The notes: generated by a model from the sequence alone, not told the origin. DNA of 27,196 nucleotides from Verrucomicrobiota bacterium (GCA_947454295.1 CANGMO010000001.1:1-27196); one strand, 5' to 3'; counted from the stretch's first letter, positions 7,161 through 16,222 are shown. Made by a program: numbers and translations.

Positions 7161-7997
7161 GACCGCCGTCGCACGACGGTCTGCGGCGCCACGGGACGGC
7201 GTCGGCAACACGCGAAAATGATCCTGATCAATCCGCGTGCGAACGTGGAATCCGGTGAATAGCTTCCTGCCGATGGCGAGGCTGCTGAAGTGGGTGTTGA
7301 ACCAGAACCCATCCGCATGACGCTCTCGTTCGAGGTCGAATTCCATCCGCTCCACGGTGGCGACAATGCCACCCACCAGCGATAGCGGCTGCTCCAGATG
7401 GGCGTCGAGCTTCACGAGTTCGAACTCCTCGGCATCGATCCAGAGCCGGCCGGTCAGCCGGTTTAGGGCCCGGTCCGCCGTCTCCTTCACCTCGAGTCCC
7501 GGCTTGGGTGCGAACCGCAGCAGGTATGCCGGGCGGCCGTGGATGAGTTCCACCCCGTTGGTCGAAAAGTGATAGCGGTGAACGATGCGTTCATCAATGA
7601 AGTCGGGCCCCTGCGACTTCGCCTTGTCCTGGCGTTCGCCGTACTTCTTTTTCATCTCCGACTCCTTGGTGGTCTCGCGCCGGGCTTCGCGATCATTGGG
7701 CAGCCGGCCGTCAACACGCAGCAGGTGCAGCTTCTGCCTGGCCCCGATCAACTCGACCTCAAACTCGCGCGACTTGCGCTCCTTCAGCTTGCCGTCCGAT
7801 CCCATCTCCTCCGTTGTGGTGATGCGAACACACGCATGGTGCTGGGCGGCGATGCGGTCCGGGGTCCCGCGGCTGCGCTCCAGGAATCGGTTGAGGATTT
7901 CCTCGGTCCCCAGAGGCGGCGGCTCCGCGCCAAAAGCAGTCGCCACACCCATCAACGACAGCCAGCAGGCAAGAATCCGGGACGGAAGGTTGGACAT
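7143..7997 (-). CDS. Exported LolA-like / outer-membrane lipoprotein-sorting-type protein
   Basis: A 284-residue protein starting at ATG 7997 with a signal peptide (MSNLPSRILACWLSLM, cut near AFG-AEP). A GTG 27 bp upstream is less likely. A purine-rich stretch (AGGGGTAGGG) precedes the ATG. The mature part has a charged segment with many Lys/Glu residues (about 105-140). It then has the pattern of LolA/LppX-like beta sheets: GRPAYLLRFAPKPG, then LTGRLWIDAEEFELVKLDAHLEQPL, then DGFWFNTHFSS. Proteins of this shape bind lipid or lipoproteins in the periplasm, but the match is by pattern only and the substrate is unknown. It follows the paralogue pair by 59 bp on the same strand and may be the last gene of their operon. 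Confidence 0.6.
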   Translation of the reverse strand: MSNLPSRILACWLSLMGVATAFGAEPPPLGTEEILNRFLERSRGTPDRIAAQHHACVRITTTEEMGSDGKLKERKSREFEVELIGARQKLHLLRVDGRLPNDREARRETTKESEMKKKYGERQDKAKSQGPDFIDERIVHRYHFSTNGVELIHGRPAYLLRFAPKPGLEVKETADRALNRLTGRLWIDAEEFELVKLDAHLEQPLSLVGGIVATVERMEFDLERERHADGFWFNTHFSSLAIGRKLFTGFHVRTRIDQDHFRVLPTPSRGAADRRATAVDQPAP

Positions 7998-8056
7998 CGA
8001 CCCTACCCCTAGCGTGGGAGGCACGGGACGTCAAACCACGACACGGCAACACTCAC

Positions 8057-9262
8057 TTAGGGAGCGGGTGGCAGGTCCTGCAGCGGGTCGAAGGGCGGCA
8101 CGTGGAAGGTTCCGTTCAGCCAGTCGGAACGGAGATGCCGCCACGCGGAAATCCCGCGCGCTCCCAGCAGGCCCTCCGCGGTGGCGCTGACGGAGTCCCG
8201 AACGCCGATCATCCTGGATTCACGCTCGTCCACCGGCAGATTCGTGTTCGAGGCGAGCTCGCGCACCGCATTCTCGGCAGACCGCTCTGCTTCCCACAGG
8301 TCGAGGGTCTTTTCGGGCGGAATCCCGGCGCGTCGGCCCAGCTCGCTGAGCTGTCTGTAGTTGGGATCCTGCGTGCGCTCAAACTCTGCGGCACGATCGT
8401 CGCCCAGCAACCGCTTCAGTCCAGCCGTTCGCGCCGATCCATTCGCGTCCTGCGAGGTTCGGTCGTAAAGGTCCACAATTGCCTGCATCTCCGATTCACG
8501 CAGGTCCATGGCCTCCTGCAGGCGGAGCGATGCGTGGCCGGAGTTTCGACGCTGGTATTCGGCCGCCTGATCCGCGGGAATCAGGTTCGACAGTTCTTCC
8601 GCGTATTGGGCCTCAAGCGCCGCAAACACCACCGCACGATTGGTTCCCCGGCCGTCGGGGGAATTCGCCCAATCCCGGATTCGCTCCTGATGCCGTCGAC
8701 TGGCCTCCTGCACCGCCGATTGCACGTCCGCCGGCATGAACTGCGCCGCGGGATCCTCGCCGACCGGCTCCACCACGGAGGCCTCGGAGAGCCTCCCCAG
8801 CAAGTCCCCCTGCGCCCGCTGATGCTCCTGCTTGAGCCGTTCGCTGAACGCCCGGAATTCATCCATGGTTTTCTGGGAGCCCCCCGACAACCGCTCCCAG
8901 AAGGACGTCGTCCAGGGCGCGAGCTCCCGGCGACACCGCTCCTGAAACTGTCGGAACAAAATCGGGGAGAGGATTTCGCGAATGGTGGGATCGGGACATC
9001 CGATCGCCCGCAATCCGTCCCGGTAGGCGGGCAGCGGATCCTGGACAAGCTGACTCCAGTTCCACGGAGCGGATGCCACAGGAATGGCGGCCGACTCAAC
9101 CCCTTCCGTTGCGGGTTGATCGCGGCCCCCTGATTGCAGTTCAACCTTCTGCGTCACGCCAAGTGGCAACTCGAGCGGCTTCGGACGAAACGTCAGGGCC
9201 AGCGCCAGAAGCAGCACCAGATTCAGGGCCAGCGATGCTGGCAGTGAGGCACGGAGAGTCAT
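8057..9262 (-). CDS. Membrane-anchored helical protein of unknown function (second of two paralogues)
   Basis: A 401-residue protein. The ATG at 9262 is chosen over the ATG at 9274 because a strong Shine-Dalgarno sits five bases before it and because it forms an ATGA overlap with the upstream stop codon, indicating translational coupling. One N-terminal transmembrane segment (about 5-25) is followed by a mostly alpha-helical, Arg/Glu-rich exported or cytoplasmic region. A GCP-motif segment, LRAIGCPDPTIREIL, lies near residue 85. Near the C-terminus it has LLGDDRAAEFERTQDPNYRQL, which matches the upstream neighbour. The function is unknown. The motif resembles hypothetical proteins I associate with Verrucomicrobia genomes. 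Confidence 0.75.
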   Translation of the reverse strand: MTLRASLPASLALNLVLLLALALTFRPKPLELPLGVTQKVELQSGGRDQPATEGVESAAIPVASAPWNWSQLVQDPLPAYRDGLRAIGCPDPTIREILSPILFRQFQERCRRELAPWTTSFWERLSGGSQKTMDEFRAFSERLKQEHQRAQGDLLGRLSEASVVEPVGEDPAAQFMPADVQSAVQEASRRHQERIRDWANSPDGRGTNRAVVFAALEAQYAEELSNLIPADQAAEYQRRNSGHASLRLQEAMDLRESEMQAIVDLYDRTSQDANGSARTAGLKRLLGDDRAAEFERTQDPNYRQLSELGRRAGIPPEKTLDLWEAERSAENAVRELASNTNLPVDERESRMIGVRDSVSATAEGLLGARGISAWRHLRSDWLNGTFHVPPFDPLQDLPPAP

Positions 9263-10557
9263 CGTTTCCTCCATGCAGCGCGGATCGCCTCGTCGACGGC
9301 CATTTGGGCCATCCCCTTCCGCTCCCCTTCAGGAATTCCAGCGAGCAGCGCTTCCAATCGGCCTCGTTGTGCAGCCCGCCATGCCATCAGGGTTCGCCGC
9401 GCCTCGTCGGGATTGGCATCCCAGGTCGTGCGAATCGGAGCGAGATCCGCCGCGAATCCGGTGGCGATCTCATAGGTCTGGTCCGCGAGTTCAACCGGCA
9501 GCTTTGCGGCGTTCGCCAACGCCTCGACACGCAGATGAACCGGATCCTTGAGTCTCTGATACAGGGCGAATCGGGCGTCCCCCAGCAGCGCCCTCAGGGC
9601 TGGCTCCACATCCTCCTCGCTGGAGCGTGGGGGATCCATGCGCCGGTCCGCACGGAACAACTCCTCCAACATGCTGCCCTCAATGCGCGATTGAATCCGG
9701 ACAAACTCCTTCATCTCAGTTGCGGTCAAGTGGAGTCGTCCAAGGTCCTCGCCGCCGGATAGTCCTGAAACCCGCAACAGGGACAGCCGAAGGTCCAGTT
9801 CCCGCCGTTCAGCGCGAGTAAGCATCTGATCCAACCTCGAACGAATCTCATCCACCGATCGCTTCTCCGCCTGAAGATCCTCCGCGAGTCCCATCATCGG
9901 AATGGGGTCGTCGCCGGTCAGCTCCCGACGCGACTCCTGTTCCAGCGCAAACTGCAACAGCGCCTGCTGCTTTACGGGTCCGAGGAACCCGGAGAAGAAC
10001 TCGATGAGGGCGAAGACCTCCAGGTCGCGTTCGCCTTCCTTGAAGTCGAACCCACAGGTGAGCGCCCGAATCATTCCCACCTTGTCGTCGGACAGCGCGC
10101 GAAGCGCCGCCGTATGGCGCTCCCGCAGCGCCGCGCGGGCCCGGCCAGTGACCCAAAAGGAATCCTTCCTTCCAATTTCGCCACGGCGCCGGTCAAACCA
10201 TCGGTTCACCGCCGGCAGGACCAGATCGCAAACCGTTTGTTCGGGGCATCCGGCGTTCCGAAGATTCTCTGCCAGAATGCGGGGATCGTCTGACTGGAGT
10301 CCCGACCACGGTGTGGTCCGTATGCGGGTTCGGCTCGGTCCCGCTCCGGATGAGTCGGAAGTTGAACGGGAGGAGGCCATCGCTCCCGACGCTGGAACTG
10401 CTTTGGGCCCGGCTGCGCCGCCGGAGGCCACCCTCCATCCCCACGCCGCGGCCAGCGCAATCCCCAGCAGGAGATTGAGACCAAGGCTGGCCCGCAACAC
10501 ACGCCGGCGCATGGGATCGCGCGACGCGGTTTTGGCAGGCGGTAACTCCTCGGGCAC
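9259..10557 (-). CDS. Membrane-anchored helical protein of unknown function (first of two paralogues)
   Basis: A protein of 432 residues from GTG 10557, or 417 from ATG 10512 (MRRRVLRASLGL). Neither start has a clear Shine-Dalgarno, so the start is uncertain. One transmembrane segment (LGLNLLLGIALAAAWGW) follows the basic N-terminus, then a Ser/Ala/Gly-rich linker, then WSGLQSDDP and LRNAGCPEQTVCDLVLP near residues 100-115. The C-terminal third has LLGDARFALYQRLKDPVHL. These segments align in order with the next gene, which marks the two as tandem paralogues. The stop codon overlaps the next start by four bases. A 148-bp gap separates it from the divergent transaldolase gene. The function is unknown. 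Confidence 0.75.
   Translation of the reverse strand: MPEELPPAKTASRDPMRRRVLRASLGLNLLLGIALAAAWGWRVASGGAAGPKAVPASGAMASSRSTSDSSGAGPSRTRIRTTPWSGLQSDDPRILAENLRNAGCPEQTVCDLVLPAVNRWFDRRRGEIGRKDSFWVTGRARAALRERHTAALRALSDDKVGMIRALTCGFDFKEGERDLEVFALIEFFSGFLGPVKQQALLQFALEQESRRELTGDDPIPMMGLAEDLQAEKRSVDEIRSRLDQMLTRAERRELDLRLSLLRVSGLSGGEDLGRLHLTATEMKEFVRIQSRIEGSMLEELFRADRRMDPPRSSEEDVEPALRALLGDARFALYQRLKDPVHLRVEALANAAKLPVELADQTYEIATGFAADLAPIRTTWDANPDEARRTLMAWRAAQRGRLEALLAGIPEGERKGMAQMAVDEAIRAAWRKR
9268..9272 (-). promoter_or_regulatory. Shine-Dalgarno GGAGG deciding the start at 9262
   Basis: On the minus strand the sequence reads ATGGAGGAAACGATGA. GGAGG lies five bases before the second ATG, which itself overlaps the upstream gene's TGA. 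This favours the second ATG over the first. Most genes in the window show no comparable site. Confidence 0.7.
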
Positions 10558-10622
10558 CCCCCGCCCATGCCCCCATTTGCTCCCGATGGCAAGGCCGCAG
10601 TCCGGTCCCCGGGCTGCACGGA

Positions 10623-10634
10623 TTCAACGTTGAA
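10623..10634. repeat. Perfect 12-bp palindrome in a divergent promoter region
   Basis: TTCAACGTTGAA is its own reverse complement and lies in the 148-bp gap between the paralogue operon and transaldolase, 71 bp before the transaldolase ATG. It could be a dimeric repressor site. Palindromes of this length are expected several times by chance in 27 kb, so only the position makes it notable. Confidence 0.35.
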
Positions 10635-10705
10635 GAACCAGCGCGTCGGAGCACTGTGCAAGCTACCGTTGGCAAATGCCGATTCTCCTCTAACGTCTTA
10701 GCGCC

Positions 10706-11671
10706 ATGGCCGATCTTCTTTCACAGCTCAAACAGCACAGCGTCGTCGTCGCCGACACCGGTGACTTCGGATCCATCCGCAAGTACCAGCCGCGCGACGC
10801 CACCACCAATCCCAGCCTGATCCTCAAGGCGGCGACCATGCCGGAGTACGCCGAGCTGGTGGATCGCGTGGTGCGTGAGGCACGCGCCGAAGCACCCGCG
10901 GCATCCGCCACCCTGGGACTCGCCATGGACAAGCTGGCCGTGGCCTTCGGTCTGGAGATCCTGAAGATCGTTCCCAACCGGGTCTCCACCGAGGTCGACG
11001 CACGCCTCTCCTTCAACACCGCCGCCAGCGTGGCCAAGGCCCGCGAACTCATCGCCCGCTACGAGGCCGCCGGGATTCCGCGTGAGCGCATCCTGGTCAA
11101 ACTCGCCTCCACCTGGGAGGGAATCCAGGCCGCGGCGGCGCTGAAGGCGGATGGCATCCGCTGCAACCTCACCCTGCTCTTCTCCTTCGCCCAGGCCGTC
11201 GCCTGCGCTGAAGCAGGCGTGCAGCTGATTTCCCCGTTCGTTGGACGCATTCTCGACTGGCACAAGAAGGCCACCGGGATCGCCGCGTATGCGCCCGCCG
11301 AGGATCCCGGTGTGAAATCCGTCACCCGCATCTACGCCTACTACAAGAAATTTGGCTACTCGACCGAAGTGATGGGCGCCTCGTTTCGAAACAAGGACGA
11401 GATCCTCGAACTCGCCGGATGCGACCTGCTGACCATCGCCCCCGCGCTGCTGGAAGAACTGCAGTCCAACCAGGGCGAGGTGCCGGCAAAACTCACCCCG
11501 GCCGCCGCAGCGGCGCTCCCACTGGAGAAGATCCAGCTCAGCGAGGCGGCATTCCGCTGGCAGCACAACGAGGATGCGATGGCCACCGAGAAGCTGTCGG
11601 AGGGCATCCGTCTGTTCGCCGCCGATTCAATCAAGCTGGAGACGTTCCTCGCCGCCAAATTGGCGGCATGA
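10706..11671 (+). CDS. tal: Transaldolase
   Basis: A 321-residue class I transaldolase of TalB type, full length. The Schiff-base lysine is K132 in RILVKLASTWEGI. DATTNPSLILKA (31-42) is the N-terminal signature, with catalytic Asp in the barrel around residue 19 (VADTGDF). CNLTLLFSFAQA and ISPFVGRILDW are the conserved phosphate-site strands. It moves a dihydroxyacetone unit between sedoheptulose-7-phosphate and glyceraldehyde-3-phosphate in the pentose phosphate pathway, in the cytoplasm. A weak promoter-like pair, TTGGCA (10669-10674) and TAACGT (10691-10696), would give a nearly leaderless message. The acetyltransferase gene starts 13 bp after its stop. Confidence 0.96.
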   Translation: MADLLSQLKQHSVVVADTGDFGSIRKYQPRDATTNPSLILKAATMPEYAELVDRVVREARAEAPAASATLGLAMDKLAVAFGLEILKIVPNRVSTEVDARLSFNTAASVAKARELIARYEAAGIPRERILVKLASTWEGIQAAAALKADGIRCNLTLLFSFAQAVACAEAGVQLISPFVGRILDWHKKATGIAAYAPAEDPGVKSVTRIYAYYKKFGYSTEVMGASFRNKDEILELAGCDLLTIAPALLEELQSNQGEVPAKLTPAAAAALPLEKIQLSEAAFRWQHNEDAMATEKLSEGIRLFAADSIKLETFLAAKLAA

Positions 11672-11684
11672 CTCCCGTCAGCAA

Positions 11685-12281
11685 ATGAACCCCCCGGTCT
11701 GGCCTCCCCGTCTGCGACCTGACTCGGTCGGATTCGACGAAGCCGGACTTCGCTTTCAGCCGCTCGGACGCCGCGACGCACCCGAGCTGTTGGAGCTGGC
11801 CCGGGATTCCGCAGCGGAGATTTCGCACTGGATGCGCTGGACCGATGCCGTCGTCGACCTCACCACGGCGGCGGCGCGGATCGCCGTTTGGGAAGAGGAG
11901 TGGGATCGCGGCGAGATGTACGCCTTCGCGGCTTTCGATGCCACCTCAGGCCGGATGGTGGGCGGCGGCGGCCTGGGACAGTTCAATGCGCGGAATCGCT
12001 TCGGCAATCTGGCGTATTGGGTGCGAACGCCCGATCGCGGGCGCGGCTACGGCCCCCGCATCGCGAGGGCCCTGTCGCGCTTCGGGATCCATGCACTAGG
12101 CATGCTCCGCGTGGAGATCCTGATGGAACCCGGCAACACCGCCAGTCGGCGCGTGGCGGAAAAGGCGGGCGCCGTCAGCGAGGGCACCCTCCGGCAGCGC
12201 ATTCTCAACCGCGATCCCCGCACTGCACTGCTTTTCTCCATCATCCCATCGGACCTCGAAGTACCCGCCGCGTGGGAATAG
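11685..12281 (+). CDS. GNAT-family N-acetyltransferase (RimJ/RimL-like)
   Basis: A 198-residue protein starting at the ATG 13 bp beyond the transaldolase stop, so probably co-transcribed. It has the GNAT fold order: LRFQPLGRRDAPELLEL (22-38), SHWMRWTD (48-55), a central strand GRMVGGGGL, the acetyl-CoA pyrophosphate loop RGRGYG (118-123), and MEPGNTASRRVAEKAGA (147-163). The pattern fits the PF13302 group, which acetylates N-terminal amino groups of ribosomal proteins or small amines. The substrate cannot be told from sequence. It converges on the PPC-domain gene with 19 bp between stop codons. Confidence 0.85.
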   Translation: MNPPVWPPRLRPDSVGFDEAGLRFQPLGRRDAPELLELARDSAAEISHWMRWTDAVVDLTTAAARIAVWEEEWDRGEMYAFAAFDATSGRMVGGGGLGQFNARNRFGNLAYWVRTPDRGRGYGPRIARALSRFGIHALGMLRVEILMEPGNTASRRVAEKAGAVSEGTLRQRILNRDPRTALLFSIIPSDLEVPAAWE

Positions 12282-12284
12282 GGC

Positions 12285-12300
12285 GAGTTGAACTCAACTC
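12285..12300. terminator. Short hairpin between convergent genes, possible terminator
   Basis: GAGTTG-AACT-CAACTC forms a perfect 6-bp stem with a 4-nt loop in the 19-bp gap between the acetyltransferase and PPC-protein stop codons. No T-run follows on either strand, so activity as an intrinsic terminator is doubtful. Confidence 0.3.
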
Positions 12301-14733
12301 TCACTTCGCTGCAGCAGTCGTGGTTGGCGCGGCTGGCGCCGAGGTGGATGCAGCCGCTGGCGCAACGGGCTCCTTCTCCGGGGCGGTGACCTGGAGCGTG
12401 ACCTTCTGCGTGGGCTGATGCCAGATGCGGTCCCCGGCGGTGAACCTACCCACGACCGAAAAGGTGTGTTCCTTGATCGCGACCTTCTCGGAGGCCGCCA
12501 GGCGAATGGTTGCCATCTTCGAACCCTCCGCGAGCGGCTCGATCGTGGCGGCGACGCCATCGGGCAGACCCTCCAACTTCAATTCAATGGCGCCATTGTA
12601 CGAACGGCGTTCGACCTTCACCACGAACTCGGTGAGTCGGGCCGGGGACTCCGAACTGGCGGGAAGCGCAATGACGGACAGCTTCACCGGATCGGTTCGG
12701 AAGAACGGGGATCCCGGAAGCATGGCGGTGAGGAACACGGGAATTGGCGTCACCATCACCGGAATCGATCCCTCGGCAACGGTGGTTGCCGCCTGACCGT
12801 TCACCGAGGCTTCCCCGCGAACCTGCAGCGAGCGGATCGTCGCCTCCGCATTGTACGACGCCGACAGCGCGAGCGTGGCCTGCGAAGCGTCCCCGGCAAC
12901 AGTGATCGCCGGGATGGAGACGCCCGGCAGATCCTCGGCAATCACCTTCACCTCGCCGGTGAACCCCGGGTGCCGCAGCACTTGAACTTCAACGGAGCCA
13001 GAACTGTTTTGCTGCAGCGTCAGCGAGGGGGTGACCGTTTCCACCGAAAATGGCAGGGCGGGCAACACGCTGAGGAAACCCGCCGAGGGCAGCGACGCGG
13101 CATGCTGGATTCGACGGCTTCCTGCCTCCCGGGCCACCGACTCGGCCTGGGGCGCCAGCGCATGATGACCCGGCAGCGCGGCAGGCTCCGCGGAGAAGAC
13201 GAGCCAGCCCGACTGCGGGCCGTCCGGACCAATCACCAGCGTCCGCGCACTCACGCCCGGGGGAAGCGCGCCTCCGGTGATTCGAATCGCCCCGTTAAAT
13301 CCGTTGATTCGATCCACCTCGCACCGCACGGCCACGTGCCCACCGGCGGGAAGGCGGATCCGATCCTGGGTCAGCCGCACCGCGAAGTCGGGCGAGAGAT
13401 CCGGCGCCTGAATCGCAAGCCGGTAGCCGAAGGCCTCGCCCCCGCGATCGGTAAGATCCCGCAGCGAGAGCAGATACTCGGTGCCCTTGCGCGCGTCGAA
13501 CTCGATGCGTGCATCGGGTCCCGCGGCGTCGTCATTGCGCTGCAGCACCGCTCCCTTCGCATCGCTGAGGGTCAGCATCGCATCGAGCGGCGACCCCAGC
13601 CGGCGCGCCCGCACCTCCGCCACCAGCTTGCCATCCGCGGGAGCCGTCACTCGAAATGTATCCACATCGCCCGCAGCACCGATCCGGCCATTGAGAACCA
13701 CCGGCGCCGTCACCGCCATCGCGTTGGTCGGGCCGTTGTTGGGTTCCACTTCCAGCAGTTCCGGAAGATCACCCGTTTCAAAGGAAAGCGGATTGGACGA
13801 GCCACGCGCGGTCCGGATGCGAATGTCCTGCGCGCCGGCGGGCGCCTTGGAATCGATGGCGATGGTGAGCTTGTCCTGACCGTCGAGGTTCACACCCGTG
13901 AGCGCCACGTCGACCGACGTGCCGCGCCGACCGCCGTAGGGAAACCGCCGTTCCAAATAGGGCAGCCCACCGGCAACGATGCGGTAGGAGTAGTTGCCAC
14001 CACCTTGAAACCGGAGATCGGAAATACGCAGCACGAACTCCCCATCCGACTTCGGGGTAAACTCAATAAAGGGATCAAGCCCGTGGGCGTCTTCGCTGCG
14101 GGCGAGCTCCGTGCCCGTGGCATCCAGCAGCACCAGCGTCGCATCGAGCGGCGATCCGGTTCGGTTCGCCTGAACATCGAAGAGCAGCCGGTCCCCGGAC
14201 TTGGCTTGGAATCGGAAATAGTCGCTCTCCGCCGCGGCCCGGATGACCCCGGAAACGCCGGCCGGCAGTGTGATGCGTTGGGCCTCGGCGAGGGAGTGAT
14301 TGGGATCCCGTTCCTGGATTTCAGGCAGGTCGCTCACCTGAAGGATGACCGGATTGGAAACGCCGTTGGTCGTGGCGATGCGCAGCTCTCGCGACCCCAG
14401 CGGGGCGGCGGCGTCGAGCCTCCACTGAAGCGTGACGCTCTTGGCGTCGCCGACTGCGGGGGTGCCGAGCGACAACCCGCCGCGCGAAGACTCCAGGGTC
14501 ACGGCCGCACTGCCCATCGCCTTCGGTGCCGCACCACCCAGCACGCCGGACGCACCCGAACCCGAGACGAAGACCGCGCTCGCACCGCCGAGGGCGTCGC
14601 CGGTGAGCGTGATCTGCTGGGTGGTGCCACGTTGGAACCAGATCCAGGCCGGAGTGTCGATCCGCGGCGCCGGCTGCGCCACGAGGGATCCGAGTCCTGT
14701 CGACAGGACGGCAAGCAGGGCGGGAAAACGCAC
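12301..14733 (-). CDS. Exported protein with two pre-peptidase C-terminal (PPC) domains
   Basis: An 810-residue protein. I chose GTG 14733 because it gives a signal peptide directly (MRFPALLAVLSTGLGSLVAQ); no ATG is close by, and longer starts run into the preceding gene. Residues 30-135 resemble a beta-sandwich ending in NGVSNP. Two PPC domains follow, at about 143-250 (DYFRFQAKSGDRLLFDVQA, SPLDATLVLLD) and 330-440 (DVDTFRVTAPADGKLVAEV, SPLDAMLTLSD). The repeated SPLDA.L.L.DA pattern shows internal duplication. Beta-rich regions follow to about 780, then an Ala/Pro/Thr-rich tail. No catalytic domain is visible. It lies 20 bp after the DUF1501 gene and is the last of three genes that commonly travel together in PVC bacteria. 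The function is unknown, possibly adhesion or scaffolding. Confidence 0.82.
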   Translation of the reverse strand: MRFPALLAVLSTGLGSLVAQPAPRIDTPAWIWFQRGTTQQITLTGDALGGASAVFVSGSGASGVLGGAAPKAMGSAAVTLESSRGGLSLGTPAVGDAKSVTLQWRLDAAAPLGSRELRIATTNGVSNPVILQVSDLPEIQERDPNHSLAEAQRITLPAGVSGVIRAAAESDYFRFQAKSGDRLLFDVQANRTGSPLDATLVLLDATGTELARSEDAHGLDPFIEFTPKSDGEFVLRISDLRFQGGGNYSYRIVAGGLPYLERRFPYGGRRGTSVDVALTGVNLDGQDKLTIAIDSKAPAGAQDIRIRTARGSSNPLSFETGDLPELLEVEPNNGPTNAMAVTAPVVLNGRIGAAGDVDTFRVTAPADGKLVAEVRARRLGSPLDAMLTLSDAKGAVLQRNDDAAGPDARIEFDARKGTEYLLSLRDLTDRGGEAFGYRLAIQAPDLSPDFAVRLTQDRIRLPAGGHVAVRCEVDRINGFNGAIRITGGALPPGVSARTLVIGPDGPQSGWLVFSAEPAALPGHHALAPQAESVAREAGSRRIQHAASLPSAGFLSVLPALPFSVETVTPSLTLQQNSSGSVEVQVLRHPGFTGEVKVIAEDLPGVSIPAITVAGDASQATLALSASYNAEATIRSLQVRGEASVNGQAATTVAEGSIPVMVTPIPVFLTAMLPGSPFFRTDPVKLSVIALPASSESPARLTEFVVKVERRSYNGAIELKLEGLPDGVAATIEPLAEGSKMATIRLAASEKVAIKEHTFSVVGRFTAGDRIWHQPTQKVTLQVTAPEKEPVAPAAASTSAPAAPTTTAAAK

Positions 14734-14753
14734 AGGTTCGGAAGGCTTCGGGT

Positions 14754-16208
14754 TCAGGCAAACAGCCCGAGCACCGGCTCGGCCTGGACCAGTTCGCGGG
14801 GCTGGTTGAGGTGGTTCATCACCATGGTGTGGGGATCGATGCCCATCGCGTGGTAGATGGTCGCCACGATCTGCGTGGGATGAACGGCATTCTCCGCCGG
14901 GCTGCTGGCCGTGGCGTCCGACTTGCCGTAGAGCATCCCGCGTCCGACTCCGGCACCGGCGATGAACGCCGTGTAGCAATACGGCCAGTGATCACGCCCG
15001 TCCGGGGAATTGGTGTTGCCGCTGGTGCTGACACCGAGTCGCGGGCTGCGACCAAATTCGCCGAGGGCGACGATCAGTGTTTCCTTCAGCAGGCCGCGCT
15101 GATCCATGTCTTCGATGAGCGTGCTCAGACCGGAATCCAGCTTCGGGCAATGAAGATTGCGAAGCGGACCAAAATTGGCGGCGTGGGTGTCCCAGGCATC
15201 CACCGTGGGATCGCCGTTGGCCACCGCGGGCCAGTTCATCTGCACCACGCGCGTGCCTGCTTCGATGAGCCGGCGCGCCAGCAAACATCCCTGTCCAAAG
15301 GTGTGACGCCCGTACGCGTCGCGCAGCACATCGGGTTCCTTTGAGAGATCAAAGGCATCCCGCGCACGGCCGCTGCTCACCAAGTCGAAGGCCTTCTGAT
15401 AATAGGCGTCGAGCGCATACTTACCGACGGCCTTCTCCATATCGGGCATGGCGGCATCCACCTGCTTGAGCAGCGTGGCGCGACGGCCGAGACGTTCCTT
15501 GGAGACCTCCTTGCGCAGCGTGAGATCGGCCAGATTGATCTCCTTCGCCGGGTCCTGATAAAAATAATACGGGTCGAAGGCCGCGCCGAGAAATCCCGCG
15601 GTGCCACCCTTGCCGATGACGTTCGACTCCTGCAGCGGACGCGGGAGCATGACGAAGGGCAGCATGGGCACCTCGGGCGGACGCAGACGCGAGATCTGCG
15701 AGCCCAGATGCGGAAAGTCGTTCGGGGCGGGCGGCTCGAGCTGGCCCGACGGCGACACGCGATCAGGCGTGTAGCCGGTCATGATCTGGTAAATGGCCGC
15801 CGTGTGGTTGAAGAGACCCACCGGCGTGTAGCTCATGGAGCGAATGAGCGTGGCCTTGTCCATCTGCCGCGCCAGCTTGGGCATGACCTCGCTGAGCTGG
15901 ATGCCGGGCACCTTGGTGCGGATCGGCTTGAAGTCGCCGCGGATGTTGGAGGGCGCCTCGGGCTTGGGATCCCAGATGTCGATGTGGCTCGGGCCCCCCT
16001 GCAGATACAGAATGATCACCGACTTGGCCTTGCCCCAGCCGTTTTTCGGCGCACCCGATGCGGGACCCGCGGTCGGCGCCTGATCCGCCTGCAGGCGCAG
16101 GATGTCGGCAAGACTCAACCCCGCCAGCCCCGCGCCGCCGAGACGCAAAAACTCGCGACGACTAAAGCCATCACACGTGGCGCCGTACTGTCCGGGAATG
16201 GAGATCAT
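14754..16208 (-). CDS. Twin-arginine exported DUF1501 protein (sulfatase-like fold)
   Basis: A 484-residue protein with a Tat signal, SRREFLRLGG at 16-25, followed by a hydrophobic stretch, so it is exported folded. The family core is complete: GGPSHIDIWDPKP (71-83), NHTAAIYQIMTGY (134-146), VDAWDTHAANFG, GEFGRSPRLG, and GRDHWPYCYTAFIAGAGVGRGM near the C-terminus. DUF1501 proteins are abundant in Planctomycetes and Verrucomicrobia and resemble alkaline-phosphatase/sulfatase enzymes, but their reaction is not established. The gene begins 14 bp after the DUF1549/DUF1553 stop and ends 20 bp before the PPC-protein start, which implies one transcript. The ATG at 16208 gives the usual short leader before the Arg pair. 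Confidence 0.93.
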   Translation of the reverse strand: MISIPGQYGATCDGFSRREFLRLGGAGLAGLSLADILRLQADQAPTAGPASGAPKNGWGKAKSVIILYLQGGPSHIDIWDPKPEAPSNIRGDFKPIRTKVPGIQLSEVMPKLARQMDKATLIRSMSYTPVGLFNHTAAIYQIMTGYTPDRVSPSGQLEPPAPNDFPHLGSQISRLRPPEVPMLPFVMLPRPLQESNVIGKGGTAGFLGAAFDPYYFYQDPAKEINLADLTLRKEVSKERLGRRATLLKQVDAAMPDMEKAVGKYALDAYYQKAFDLVSSGRARDAFDLSKEPDVLRDAYGRHTFGQGCLLARRLIEAGTRVVQMNWPAVANGDPTVDAWDTHAANFGPLRNLHCPKLDSGLSTLIEDMDQRGLLKETLIVALGEFGRSPRLGVSTSGNTNSPDGRDHWPYCYTAFIAGAGVGRGMLYGKSDATASSPAENAVHPTQIVATIYHAMGIDPHTMVMNHLNQPRELVQAEPVLGLFA

Positions 16209-16222
16209 ACGAAATCAGAGGA

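Noticed and set aside
12418..14856. 812-codon plus-strand open frame opposite the PPC-domain gene
   Set aside because: Arg/His/Gly-rich shadow translation; the minus strand has a signal peptide and two PPC domains.
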